From assembly GCF_008065375.1 (NCBI RefSeq), contig NZ_VJYI01000010.1:355106-419105 (forward strand): a stretch of DNA of 64,000 bases, read 5' to 3'. Under the pieces are notes generated by a model. The model was not told where the DNA came from. It did no database searches and worked only from the letters and a program-made list of their open reading frames with translations. Both the position numbers and the translations under genes were made by a program. The stretch is from Nonomuraea sp. SYSU D8015. GTDB lineage: Bacteria > Actinomycetota > Actinomycetes > Streptosporangiales > Streptosporangiaceae. Of the stretch, positions 8,870 through 18,378 are shown in pieces. How positions within the stretch are numbered: the stretch's first letter is position 1; every line of letters begins with the position of its first letter.

Positions 8870-10373
8870 CCCGTCTCGTACCATTCGAGTCCGCTTCGAC
8901 GGAAACGCCGATGGCCTGGCTAAGGCTGCCCGTGATGGTGCAGACTCGATTAAGAAGTTCCAAGATGACCTCCCCGATATCGGCGTCAAGGGCGGACGTG
9001 GATTTTCTGGGTCCTTCATGGATGCCGTGAAGGCGGGATTCAAAGCATCGGTGCCAAACTTCATCAGCGAATTTGGATCGACCTTCACGTCTGGTCTCAA
9101 GGGCGTGATCAGTTCTCCGGTAATCGGGCCAATCATTATCGCTGCCCTAGCTGGTGTTGCCGTTATGGTTGCGCCTGCTGCGGCGACATTCATAGGTGGC
9201 GCGATAGTCGCAGGCGTAGGCGCTGGGCTAGTCGGTCTAGGTGTTTTGATTCTGGCTCAGAACGAGAAGGTTAAGGCGCAGTTCTCCAAGACCTTTTCTG
9301 AGATCAAGACAATTCTGATGGATGCGGCAAAGCCGCTGCTGCCTGTTCTTGCGGTTGTGCGTTCGGTCCTAAAGGGCCTCGTCCAAGAATTCGCTCCAGT
9401 TCTCAAGGCAGGCTTTAGCCTGGTGCAGGGACCGCTAAAGGGTTTCATAAAGGACCTAGGTCGGGCTTTCGCGGAACTCAAGCCAGCCATTGAGCCCTTT
9501 ATGGAGGCACTGGGAAATATCCTGCGCTCCTTGGGTCCGCAGCTTCCAGGACTGTTCCAATCCATCAGTAAAAGTCTTGTCGGTCTGGCGAATTCGGTAG
9601 GCAAGAACAGCGACATTTTCGCAGCTTTTATTTCGGCACTCCTCATGATGATTCCGCCCGCGATCGATGCGATTACGTTTTTGATCAAGGCTTTCCGAAA
9701 GATCGTCGATATCACATTTAAGGTTGGCGCTGCCGCACTCGGAATGGCCGATACGGTCCTAGGTGCTCTCCAGAGCATCGTGAATGCGATAGCCAGGGTG
9801 CCCGGCCCTTGGCAGGACACGTTTAGGAAAGTCTCGGCTGCGATCGGTCAAGGCCGCGCTGCATTGCAGCATTACAAGCGGCAATTCGAGATTACGCCAA
9901 AGATCGTGCAGCTTCGCGGCGATATCCGTGATCTCGACAACAAGTTGGCCCGTGCTCGGGCACAACTGAAAGACCCGAACCTGACCAAGGAACGGCGGGC
10001 AAAGCTGAACGCCGATATCCAGGCCCTTCTCCGGAGAAAGAGCCAAGCCCAGGCAGCCATTAATGGTCTCCAAGGAAAAACCGTCTACATCAACGCCGTA
10101 TACCGTGGCCCAGGTGGTGTCAGAGCTGAAGCGCGCGCAAGCGGTGGCCCTGTCATGGGTGGCCGTACCTATTTGGTCGGTGAGCGTGGCCCAGAGCTAT
10201 TCACAGCGCCAACGAATGGCCATATCGTCCCGAACCATGACCTGGCCCGCTCTGGCGACATTGAGGTGAAGGTTTTCATTGGCGACCAGGAGCTAAAGGG
10301 AATCGTCCGTACGGAAATCAGCGAGCGTGACCGTTCGCTGAAGCGTCGAGCAACTTCGGGGGTGGCTAGGTAA
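8862..10373 (+). CDS. Tape measure protein
   Basis: The product is 503 residues. It has a charged helical N-terminus, two hydrophobic segments (about residues 86-128 and 252-275) and a coiled region DLDNKLARARAQLKDPN. The C-terminal block contains GGPVMGGRTYLVGERGPE, typical of tape measures. The protein sets tail length and may help DNA cross the cell envelope. At 503 residues it is short; using about 1.5 angstrom per residue the tail would be near 75 nm. The last base is shared with the next gene. Confidence 0.9.
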   Translation: MASPSRTIRVRFDGNADGLAKAARDGADSIKKFQDDLPDIGVKGGRGFSGSFMDAVKAGFKASVPNFISEFGSTFTSGLKGVISSPVIGPIIIAALAGVAVMVAPAAATFIGGAIVAGVGAGLVGLGVLILAQNEKVKAQFSKTFSEIKTILMDAAKPLLPVLAVVRSVLKGLVQEFAPVLKAGFSLVQGPLKGFIKDLGRAFAELKPAIEPFMEALGNILRSLGPQLPGLFQSISKSLVGLANSVGKNSDIFAAFISALLMMIPPAIDAITFLIKAFRKIVDITFKVGAAALGMADTVLGALQSIVNAIARVPGPWQDTFRKVSAAIGQGRAALQHYKRQFEITPKIVQLRGDIRDLDNKLARARAQLKDPNLTKERRAKLNADIQALLRRKSQAQAAINGLQGKTVYINAVYRGPGGVRAEARASGGPVMGGRTYLVGERGPELFTAPTNGHIVPNHDLARSGDIEVKVFIGDQELKGIVRTEISERDRSLKRRATSGVAR

Positions 10374-11773
10374 TGCCTCTCACGCTTTCATACCTGAGCG
10401 ACCTATCCAGGGTCCGTATTGCCGCTAGTGGTCTCGGCGGCACTACGGCCGTATTCGAGCGCTCTACAGACGGGGTTACCTGGAAGACGATTCGAGGGGG
10501 ATCGAATGTTGCCCTTTCGAGTGGCGCTGCCACGCTTGATGACTACGAATTCCCCTCTGGAATCCTCACCACCTATCGCGCTGTCTCTGGTGTCAGTACG
10601 GCGGGCCACCTCGATCTGACCAGCTCGACCAGCTCTAAAGCGTCCACGCCGGACACTGCGGCTCTGGATATCACTGGTGACATTGATTTGCGGGCCAAGG
10701 TCTCTCTCGATGACTGGACGACCACGACCGCGCAGACATTCATCGGGAAAGGCTTCAATGCCTACTCCTTTGGTAAGAACGAATCAGACTTCCTCCGCAT
10801 TGAATGGCACAACGGCTCGACCCTTCTCCAGGCAGTTTCAACCGTGCCTGTAACCTATGCCAACGGAACAATCAAATGGGTTCGTGTAACTCTCGACGTC
10901 GATAACGGCGCTGCGGGTAGGGACATCAAGTTCTATACGTCCGACGATGGCTCTACCTGGACCCAATTCGGCTCGACGGTAACGCAGGCTGGGACGACGG
11001 TAATTGGCAATAGCACGACCGTGCTAGCGGTGGGAAACAGAGGCGACAACGTAAGCCCAATGGTCGGCAATTGCTACAATGCCGAAGTCCGAAATGGGAT
11101 TGGTGGCACTGTCGTCGCCAATCCTGACTTCACGGTGCACGCTAGTGGGACAACGTCCTTTGTGGATGGCACCGGAAAGACCTGGACCGTAACGTCTCCT
11201 GCTTCAATCGTCGGGGGTAGTAGTGGTTCTGTCCAAAACACTATTACCGTGAGCCTCGATACCGTTTGGCTGAAGTCCATTCAATTCCCGTTCCTGAATC
11301 GGCCCGTGGTCGTGAACGACTGGAGCGCAACGGAGAGGGAATTTCGAGGAGGAGTGTTCCCGGTAGTCGGCCGTTCCTTCCCAGTCGCCGTAACGGACCT
11401 CAGAGGCTCACGCCGGTACACCCTCGATGTAATCGCCCATGACCAGGCCCAGGCTAAGGACCTGGATTACCTGCTTGCCAGTGGAGGGCCGATATTCGTC
11501 CACGTTCCCGCCGATTGCGAGATTCCCCAGATGTACGCCGTTGTAAGCGGCGGTTCTGGGGAACGTCGTGCTGCCCGTAGGTCGAGCCGGCGAGTGTTTT
11601 CGATGCCTCTTCAGGAAATCGCGACGCCTAACCCTAACCTCGTGGGAGCAACGAACATTTGGCAGGCCGTGATTGACTCCTATGGTTCATGGGCTGCATT
11701 CCAAGCTGCCCATTCCACCTGGGAGGCTGTGCTTGCAGTCGTTAGTGATCCGTTGGTGGTGCTTGTTCCATGA
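10373..11773 (+). CDS. Distal tail protein with inserted lectin-like domain
   Basis: The product is 466 residues. The outer parts (about 1-75 and 290-430) look like a distal tail protein joining tube to hub. Between them lies a beta-sandwich of the concanavalin/LamG type: AALDITGDIDLRAKVSLDDW, FIGKGFNAYSFGKNESDF, WVRVTLDVDNGAAGRDIKFY. Such domains bind carbohydrate. An insertion here suggests contact with the host wall surface. It overlaps the next gene by four bases. Confidence 0.78.
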   Translation: MPLTLSYLSDLSRVRIAASGLGGTTAVFERSTDGVTWKTIRGGSNVALSSGAATLDDYEFPSGILTTYRAVSGVSTAGHLDLTSSTSSKASTPDTAALDITGDIDLRAKVSLDDWTTTTAQTFIGKGFNAYSFGKNESDFLRIEWHNGSTLLQAVSTVPVTYANGTIKWVRVTLDVDNGAAGRDIKFYTSDDGSTWTQFGSTVTQAGTTVIGNSTTVLAVGNRGDNVSPMVGNCYNAEVRNGIGGTVVANPDFTVHASGTTSFVDGTGKTWTVTSPASIVGGSSGSVQNTITVSLDTVWLKSIQFPFLNRPVVVNDWSATEREFRGGVFPVVGRSFPVAVTDLRGSRRYTLDVIAHDQAQAKDLDYLLASGGPIFVHVPADCEIPQMYAVVSGGSGERRAARRSSRRVFSMPLQEIATPNPNLVGATNIWQAVIDSYGSWAAFQAAHSTWEAVLAVVSDPLVVLVP

Positions 11774-12891
11774 GGGCAGTGTCTGCAAATTTCCTTAATG
11801 CTGTTCGGGGAAGCCATCAAATGGTGGCGCGTGCCCGAGTGGTCTCGACATTCCAGACTGGCGTGAATCCCACGGGAACCGAAATCGCGATCTTTAGCGG
11901 GAATGTGGTCCTTGATGGCAATGCAGACATCAGGGGAACGCTGGATCTGACCACCGATGGCACTGATCGGTGGCCCAGGAAACCGACAGACCTACTCGCG
12001 CCATACGGAAACGAGATTTTCGTGGAGCGTGGCATTCGGGACGTGAACGAGAAAACCGAGCTGGTGAGTCTCGGCTACTACCGCATTTACGCTCCCGAGC
12101 AGAACGAGATTCCCGATGGGGAGATTCGGCTGGAATGCAAAGACCGAATGTCCGCCATCATCGAGGCTCGACTATTCGAGCCCAGGCAGTTTGCCGCTGG
12201 AACGACGATTGGGGCGGTGTTCAATGCTTTGGTGTTGGAGGTCTATCCCAGCGCCGTCATCGAATGGGACGACAACACTAATACCTCCACGCTGGCGCGG
12301 TCGGTGGTGGCCGAGGAGGATCGTTATGCATTCCTCCGCGACCTAGCTACGTCCGCCGGAAAGGTGATGTATTTCGACCACAGGGGAATCCTGGTCATCA
12401 AGGACCCACCGAACGCCTCGGTTCCCGTGGTTGAGGTAAACAGCGGGAACAATGGCGTCCTTGTGTCCATGAGGCGTCACCTTTCCCGTGAAGGCGTCTT
12501 CAATGCCGTTGTGGCAATGGGGGAGGCAACGGATACCGAGGAGCCGGTGAGAGCCGTCCAGGTCGATAACAACCCGAATAGCCCGACGTACTTTAACGGG
12601 AAGTTCGGGAAGGTGCCGAGGTTCTTTTCCAGCCCGTTCATTACCACCTTGGAACAGGCCGAGTCGGCAGCGGCATCAATCCTGACACGCTCGCTGGGCC
12701 TCCCCTATAACGTCGATTTCTCGGCTGTGCCAAACCCAGCGTTGGAACCTCTCGACCCCGTGAAGGTGAAATACCCGCGAACGGCGGCCGAGGTTCACGT
12801 CATTGATTCCCTGACCATTCCTCTCACCTCGGATGGCCTCCTAACGGCAGCAACGAGGGAGAGCACCCATACCAGCATTGGAGCGCCGTAA
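11770..12891 (+). CDS. Tail hub / baseplate protein (DUF5047-like)
   Basis: The product is 373 residues. The N-terminus MRAVSANFLNAVRGSHQMVARA and the following beta-rich region match DUF5047-type actinophage proteins that serve as tail hub. The middle has EEDRYAFLRDLATSAGKVMYFD, as in gp27-like hubs. It follows the distal tail gene and precedes spike and fibre genes, which is the expected order. Confidence 0.75.
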   Translation: MRAVSANFLNAVRGSHQMVARARVVSTFQTGVNPTGTEIAIFSGNVVLDGNADIRGTLDLTTDGTDRWPRKPTDLLAPYGNEIFVERGIRDVNEKTELVSLGYYRIYAPEQNEIPDGEIRLECKDRMSAIIEARLFEPRQFAAGTTIGAVFNALVLEVYPSAVIEWDDNTNTSTLARSVVAEEDRYAFLRDLATSAGKVMYFDHRGILVIKDPPNASVPVVEVNSGNNGVLVSMRRHLSREGVFNAVVAMGEATDTEEPVRAVQVDNNPNSPTYFNGKFGKVPRFFSSPFITTLEQAESAAASILTRSLGLPYNVDFSAVPNPALEPLDPVKVKYPRTAAEVHVIDSLTIPLTSDGLLTAATRESTHTSIGAP

Positions 12892-13592
12892 TGGGTTACC
12901 AGAGCGATGACCTGACTCCTCTGCTCTTTCCCCCAGCCCAGGGCGATTTCGGCTTTCACCAAGGGAAGGTCCTGACCTGGAATCAGAAGACTGGGCAGAA
13001 CACAATCAGCATGGCCGGTGCCACCCTCGTTGACGTTCCCATCATGAACGGCACCGAGGTTCCTCTTCTTCAACCTGGGCACGTTGTGGGAATGCTCCGA
13101 TGGAAGTCCTCCTATTTCGTGCTGGGCAGGATCATTGTTCCCAATGCTCCGGACATTGGCGCGCTGCCGGGAGCTTTGGCCGGTGTCGGTGCCACGAACC
13201 TGAACTTCGAGATCACGACCGTTCGGGAAAAGGTTGCTACCGCAGTATTCGATGTGCCCCCCTGGGCTAATCAGGCACTGGTGCTTTGTGTTGCGAATGC
13301 GAGCATGCATAATCTCCTGGGAACTTCTCAGTTCTTTTATCTCACGTCGCCAATCAGCGACGGGTTTGGCGGAGAAATGTATGCGAATATTCCCGCAGGG
13401 CAGACCATGCACGTTAGTGCTGCCACACAGTTCCTCATGGGTGAGGGAGCTTTTGACCCTGTAACAGGTGACCCCATCGGACTAGGAACAAAAATCACTG
13501 TGGCAGCCCAGGTGAGGGCTAGCGCCAACGTACCGTCATCTACATCAAATATCGCAAGCGTCCACGCTATCGCGATGTTCAGAAAGGCATGA
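12891..13592 (+). CDS. Minor tail protein, possible spike
   Basis: The product is 233 residues. The first hundred have an OB-like pattern of short strands (GKVLTWNQKTGQNTISMAGA, VPLLQPGHVVGMLRWKSSYF), as in baseplate spikes. The C-terminal half is a beta-sandwich (EVATAVFDVPPW-like strands and AAQVRASANVPSS). The role is inferred from position between hub and fibre. Confidence 0.6.
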   Translation: MGYQSDDLTPLLFPPAQGDFGFHQGKVLTWNQKTGQNTISMAGATLVDVPIMNGTEVPLLQPGHVVGMLRWKSSYFVLGRIIVPNAPDIGALPGALAGVGATNLNFEITTVREKVATAVFDVPPWANQALVLCVANASMHNLLGTSQFFYLTSPISDGFGGEMYANIPAGQTMHVSAATQFLMGEGAFDPVTGDPIGLGTKITVAAQVRASANVPSSTSNIASVHAIAMFRKA

Positions 13593-13604
13593 GAGGAGGA
13601 ATCA

Positions 13605-14369
13605 ATGCCAAGCACGCCGGTATTTCTTCTGCCGTACCCCAGCTCGACCGACGCACCGAACGGGCCTGCCCAATTCCAGGCTTTGGCGGAAGCCGTCGAG
13701 ACTGCCCTTTCCGACATTCATAACGGGCTTACCTTCGGTGGAGCGGTAACCGTGAATGGGAACCTCTCGACTACGGGAACCCTTTCGGTAAGTAGCACAT
13801 CGACGCTGACCGGGAACACAACCGTTGGAGGCACCCTAGGCGTTACTGGTGCCGCTACCGTTGCTTCTTTGGCCTCTACCGGCAATGTCACGGCCCGAGG
13901 GCTTCAGACCGTTGCATTCGTTGCCGGTAAGAAATGGACCGGTGTCCAGACGGACACCACCAGGACCCAGGGTGCGGCCGAAATTGCTGTCAGCTCTGCG
14001 AACATTCAGAACGTGCCCGTTGTGTCGGGTCGAATGTATCGGGTGAAGTGGCATATTGAGGGCCATGTATCCGGTGCGACCGATGGGCGCATTGAATACA
14101 AGGCTTGGAATGGTTCGGTAGGCACGGGTACCCAGCTAGGGGAAACAATCCTCTTCAAGTTCCCAACGAACAACACGAGGATGACTGACCTGTTCCCGGA
14201 ATTCATCTGGAAAGCAGCATCCACCGAGACCATCGCCAATATCAACCTCGGCATGCGGTATTTCGATACCGACGTTGGAGCTAGCTGTGTTACTCGCGTT
14301 CATCCGAGTTTCTTTAGCTGCTATGTCGAGGACATCGGACTTCCTACAGCTTGGACAGGTGTGCCGTGA
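13605..14369 (+). CDS. Tail fibre protein
   Basis: The product is 254 residues. After a short attachment region comes a run of Thr/Gly/Ser repeats at about residues 44-100 (VNGNLSTTGTLSVSSTST, LTGNTTVGGTLGVTGAAT), a pattern of triple-stranded beta fibres. A globular C-terminal head follows (GRMYRVKWHIEGHVSG... to CYVEDIG). GGAGG lies upstream at 13593-13597. This is the likely receptor-contact protein. Confidence 0.78.
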   Translation: MPSTPVFLLPYPSSTDAPNGPAQFQALAEAVETALSDIHNGLTFGGAVTVNGNLSTTGTLSVSSTSTLTGNTTVGGTLGVTGAATVASLASTGNVTARGLQTVAFVAGKKWTGVQTDTTRTQGAAEIAVSSANIQNVPVVSGRMYRVKWHIEGHVSGATDGRIEYKAWNGSVGTGTQLGETILFKFPTNNTRMTDLFPEFIWKAASTETIANINLGMRYFDTDVGASCVTRVHPSFFSCYVEDIGLPTAWTGVP

Positions 14370-14713
14370 CAATTCCAAATCCGCCGAGCCGGCCAAATGC
14401 TGCGTACAAGGGAAGGCCGGTTACTAACTTCACTCCGGACCATTGGCAGCTTGAATTCAAGGTGGAGCTGGGGGAAGGCGCTGAGCTGTCTTCCCCGGTA
14501 ATTGGCTGGGCGGTCGTCGAGGGAGCCGTTGAGCCGGTAATCCTGGTGAATGGCCAGGTCATTACCACCGTGGCCGATTACGTCGAGGAGCTGAATACGC
14601 AGCTCCCTGAGGGTTCGCCGGTCAAGGTCAGATTCGAGTCTGCCCAGTTCGGGAGTCCTGTGCCGAATCCGGCAGGGCCACGTCCACCCAGGTCAGAGGG
14701 TACGAACGGCTGA
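14366..14713 (+). CDS. Phage protein of unknown function at end of tail operon
   Basis: The product is 115 residues. A GTG at 14366 overlaps the fibre stop (GTGA), which makes it the likeliest start; a TTG at 14351 is also in frame. It contains WQLEFKVELGEGAELSSPVI and a Pro-rich end. It has no membrane segment or amidase motif, so it is neither holin nor endolysin by sight. It is the last gene before the terminator cluster. Confidence 0.6.
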   Translation: MTIPNPPSRPNAAYKGRPVTNFTPDHWQLEFKVELGEGAELSSPVIGWAVVEGAVEPVILVNGQVITTVADYVEELNTQLPEGSPVKVRFESAQFGSPVPNPAGPRPPRSEGTNG

Positions 14714-14721
14714 GAGCAAAT

Positions 14722-14848
14722 CTGAGGGCCTGAAATGCCCCCAGGTCCCTCAGCCCAGCACGGTTGAGATAGAGCCTCCTGGGCTATCCTGGAGGCCCTG
14801 TTTGGGGCAAAGAAAAGCCACCTTCCGCAGTCCGGAGGGTGGCTTTTC
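14722..14848. terminator. Three hairpins, last one a bidirectional terminator
   Basis: Three stems lie between the tail operon and the convergent integrase. The first (14722-14753) pairs CTGAGGG-CCTG with CAGG-T-CCCTCAG, one bulge. The second (14774-14796) pairs GCCTCC.GG with CC.GGAGGC, one mismatch. The third is strongest: 14812-14827 with 14833-14848, 16 bp with one G-U pair, flanked by A4 on the left and T4 on the right. The A and T runs make it a good terminator in both directions. Confidence 0.8.
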
Positions 14849-14878
14849 GTTCGTGGGATTCCTGGCCTGGGGCGGACG

Positions 14879-16378
14879 TCATTCCTTCCGCCATTTCACC
14901 CTTACGCGGTACTTCAGCATGGCGGCAATGTCCTCCTCTTTGGACACTCGACCGATGGCGTTGGTTTTCCGGATGCGGATTGACTCAAATAGTGTCCGCA
15001 CCACGTCTTTCCTTGCCGGAACGTCGAGCTGGAGCCAGCGCGTGAGAATCAGGACCTTGTTCCCGAGGGCGTCCTTTCGGAGATCCGTGATTACCTGGGG
15101 AAGGGGAGCTGGCTGAAGCTTCCTTTCGATTTCGTGAATCTGGGGAAGCAATCGCTCCTCCTCCTGGCTGAGTGCGAGGAGAGAAAGCTTCCCCTTCTTC
15201 CTGAGTTCTAGCGCCTCGTTGTGCTCGGCGTTGAGTCTGGCTAGCTCCGCTTCCAGATTCGCGGTTTCCTCTTTGGGCTTGGCGATTGCATCGAATGCGT
15301 CGGGACGGGCGAGCCTTTCGCATACAAGATGGGCAATGAAGTCATCCACCCAATCCATGCGGATGGTGACACAGGATTTGTCGTGGCAGCGATAGCGCAT
15401 GGGATCGGCTTTGCCGCTCATTCGACTGATGGGGCTTTCGCACACGTCGCACTTTGCGAAGAACGCGAGGAGGTATTTCCCCTTGCCTGGTCTCGTGGTT
15501 ATGCGCTTGGGATCCTTGAGAAGGTTGTAAGTGGTATAGAACGTCTCCTCGTCGATGATGGCTGGCCACGTGGCATCCACCACGATTTCCCTGCCGTCAT
15601 TGTCGATGTAGGCGCGTTTCCCGATGTACGCCTTATTAAGGCAAATCTTCCGGAGCATCTGCGTGGACCACTGCGGTTCTTTCCCGTTCGACCTCGGATC
15701 TATGAGACCCTCGGCCGCGTTGTAAGTAGGGACTCTGCGCCGGATGAGGTCCTTTTTGATGGACGTTAGGCTTTCGGATTTCGCAACCCTGGTGATGACC
15801 TCGGCCGCGATGGCTGCTTTCTCGGGCACAGGCACGCGGATTGTCCGGCGAGGATTCTCAGGATCGATCTGGATTTCGTAGCCGTAGGGCGGCCGAGAAT
15901 GTGGCTTCCCTTGCTCGCGGTTGGCGTCGAATGCTCGCTTCACTCGCTCGGCCAGCTTTTCCGTCTCGTCTTCCGCGTCAACGCCTTCCTCGATGAGGGT
16001 TTTCCGGTCACGCCGGATTCGAGGGTCGTATGTGCGATGGTGGGAGATAACGTGAATCAGGACGTCATTGTCTCGGCAGGCGTCCACGAGGCGCAGCCAC
16101 CCAATGAGCTTCCGCCACGCGCGGCCGGTATCCCAGAGAATGAGGATGTTGAGATTTCCCTCATAGATAACCCGCTCGGCGTCCTCCCATCCAGGGCGGG
16201 CTTTCTTGGCGTTTCGGGAAGCGGAAATGTCGTTGTCCCGGAACATGCGGGAAGCCGGGAGATCCCAGCCGTTTTGCTTTGCCGCGCGAATTGCTAGTTC
16301 GTCTTGCTCGGAAACCGAGCGGTCATCGCGCCTTTTGCCTTTTGAATCGGACCGTCTGGAGTAAGAAGCAGCTCTCAT
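14879..16378 (-). CDS. int: Large serine integrase
   Basis: The product is 499 residues. The N-terminal resolvase domain begins MRAASYSRRSDSKG, where Ser10 is the likely nucleophile, followed by SVSEQDE. The recombinase domain spans roughly 160-300. A zinc ribbon (CDVCESPISR ... YRCHDKSC) and a coiled coil (LEAELARLNAEHNEALELRKK) follow, the usual layout of phage serine integrases. It would join attP and attB and, with a directionality factor, excise. The start codon lies only 15 bp from the stop of the interrupted host gene, so the gene abuts attR. Confidence 0.95.
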   Translation of the reverse strand: MRAASYSRRSDSKGKRRDDRSVSEQDELAIRAAKQNGWDLPASRMFRDNDISASRNAKKARPGWEDAERVIYEGNLNILILWDTGRAWRKLIGWLRLVDACRDNDVLIHVISHHRTYDPRIRRDRKTLIEEGVDAEDETEKLAERVKRAFDANREQGKPHSRPPYGYEIQIDPENPRRTIRVPVPEKAAIAAEVITRVAKSESLTSIKKDLIRRRVPTYNAAEGLIDPRSNGKEPQWSTQMLRKICLNKAYIGKRAYIDNDGREIVVDATWPAIIDEETFYTTYNLLKDPKRITTRPGKGKYLLAFFAKCDVCESPISRMSGKADPMRYRCHDKSCVTIRMDWVDDFIAHLVCERLARPDAFDAIAKPKEETANLEAELARLNAEHNEALELRKKGKLSLLALSQEEERLLPQIHEIERKLQPAPLPQVITDLRKDALGNKVLILTRWLQLDVPARKDVVRTLFESIRIRKTNAIGRVSKEEDIAAMLKYRVRVKWRKE

Positions 16379-16420
16379 GCATCCAAGGTACCTCTAGCGA
16401 AACGAGACAGAGATCTCGTT
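16379..16420. other. attR: Probable attR junction
   Basis: Going leftward along the permease fragment, family-like sequence (ASNEISVSF) runs to about 16,400. It is followed at once by Arg and a stop (TAG, 16394-16396) and then integrase upstream DNA. Serine integrase sites have very short shared cores, so the exact crossover cannot be fixed from one end. The matching attL lies left of the window. Confidence 0.7.
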
Positions 16421-16677
16421 CGACGCCTTCTGCAGCACCTGCCACAGCAGCACCGCGCCGAGCAGGAACGACACCACGAACGGCACCTTCTGCGCCTGCA
16501 GGAACAGCGTGACGAAGCCCCACAGCACCAGCTCGACGGTCGGCCAGAACAGGATCTCGAACATGCGGACCGGGCTGCGCCGCAGCGCCGCGAAGTCGCG
16601 CCGGACGACGCCGAGGACGCGGGTGCGCCGGGCGGCGAAGCTCAACGGGGGCAGCGTCAAAGAGGGCCTCGGGGTCG

Positions 16678-16681
<4 letters not shown>
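16394..16681 (-). pseudogene. ABC-2 permease, 5' fragment cut by prophage
   Basis: The fragment encodes 95 residues: a Pro/Arg-rich start, the RDFAALRRSPVRMFEILFWPTVELVLWG segment and two hydrophobic helices. This is how ABC-2 transporter permeases begin; complete members have about 250-280 residues. Translation stops after ISVSFR, where the prophage begins. Its ATG overlaps the ATPase stop (ATGA), so it was the last gene of that operon. The missing 3' part should lie beyond attL. If the phage excises precisely the gene would be restored. Confidence 0.88.
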
Positions 16682-17397
<716 letters not shown>

Positions 17398-17400
17398 TGC

Positions 17401-18378
17401 TCAAGCCTGCGTTCTGCGGCTCCCTCGAGGCAACGGGTTTTCCCGCAGCATCCGCAGCAGGTCCCACTCGTTCTCGCACACGCGGCGGCCGATCGCGGCC
17501 AGCTCGACCGAGCGGGCGCCGCCGCGCAGGTGACGCATGGTCTGCATGACGCAGATGACGCCCCATTTGAGCACGCCGAAGGTCTCCCACCAGCGCAGCG
17601 CGTCCCGATCCACCGGGTCGCCGCCGGCCCGCTCGTACGCGTCGATGAGGTCGTCGTACGTGCCGAACCCGCCGACCGGCAGCGGCGAGCCGAACCGCCA
17701 CGCCTTGACGCACAGCCAGCCGAGGTCCTCCAGGGGGTCGCCGGCGTGGGCGAGCTCCCAGTCGAGCACCGCCCTGACGCCCTCGGGCCCGACGATGAGG
17801 TTGCCGTTGCGGAAGTCGCCGTGCACCACCGCCGGCCGCCCGGGCCGCGGCCGGGTGGCCGCCAGCCGGCGCAGTGCCAGCTCGAACACCGGGTGCGGCT
17901 CGCCGAGCAGATCGAGCACGTCGCGCCAGCGCCGCAGCGGATCCTCCTCCCCGGCGCCGGAGGGTAGGCACGACAGCGGCATCCGGTGGATGGCCGCGAG
18001 GGCCCGCCCGCACTGCGCGGCCAGGCGCGGCCGGGCGGAGGCGTAGGCGTCGTCACGCAGGATCTTGCGGGGGATCGTCTCGCCGGGCACGCGGGTCATG
18101 AGGATGTACGACTCGCCGCTGGCGACGATGCGCGGCACCGGCACGCCGGCCTCGAACGCGGCCCTCATGAGCGCCGTCTCGGCCGCGAGCGTGGCGCCGG
18201 CCTCGGGGGCGCCGCCGGGGGAGTCCAGTCGCAGCACCAGCTCGTGCCGCGTCCCGTCGGCGGCGGCGACGTCGAGGGCCCAGGTCTCCCGCGAGGCCCC
18301 GCCGGGCAGCCTGGCGCGGTGCGGGATCGCCGCCCCGGCCCCGAACACGGCGCCGACGATCTCCTCCACAGCGCTCAT
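17401..18378 (-). CDS. APH-type phosphotransferase, probable hydroxyacyl-CoA kinase
   Basis: The product is 325 residues. The kinase fold is shown by VVHGDFRNGNL with catalytic Asp188 and Asn193, and VLDWELAHAGDP with the metal-binding Asp206. ATG overlaps the stop of the acyl-CoA dehydrogenase gene (ATGA). Pairs of this kinase type with this dehydrogenase type are fused in animal ACAD10/11 and separate in bacterial levulinate catabolism (LvaA, LvaC), where the kinase phosphorylates a 4-hydroxyacyl-CoA. I infer a related activity here; the substrate is not known. Antibiotic resistance is unlikely. Confidence 0.85.
   Translation of the reverse strand: MSAVEEIVGAVFGAGAAIPHRARLPGGASRETWALDVAAADGTRHELVLRLDSPGGAPEAGATLAAETALMRAAFEAGVPVPRIVASGESYILMTRVPGETIPRKILRDDAYASARPRLAAQCGRALAAIHRMPLSCLPSGAGEEDPLRRWRDVLDLLGEPHPVFELALRRLAATRPRPGRPAVVHGDFRNGNLIVGPEGVRAVLDWELAHAGDPLEDLGWLCVKAWRFGSPLPVGGFGTYDDLIDAYERAGGDPVDRDALRWWETFGVLKWGVICVMQTMRHLRGGARSVELAAIGRRVCENEWDLLRMLRENPLPRGSRRTQA

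Larger units (their letters stand above)
1..16393. mobile_element. Prophage, right part (late genes to attR)
   Basis: This is a contiguous block of phage genes: HNH, terminase, portal, protease, capsid, tail genes and a serine integrase. Its GC content is visibly lower than that of the DNA to the right. Head and tail genes are tightly packed on the plus strand, while the integrase faces them at the right end. The right boundary is where coding sequence of an ABC permease stops matching its family, near 16,395-16,420. The left attachment site, lysis, repressor and replication genes are not in the window. The gene order is that of siphoviruses with HK97-type heads. All structural reading frames seen here are open, so this part of the phage looks intact. 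Confidence 0.93.

Noticed and set aside
16379..16420. A tRNA gene as attachment site
   Set aside because: No cloverleaf is present; the integrase is of the serine type and the interrupted gene is a permease.
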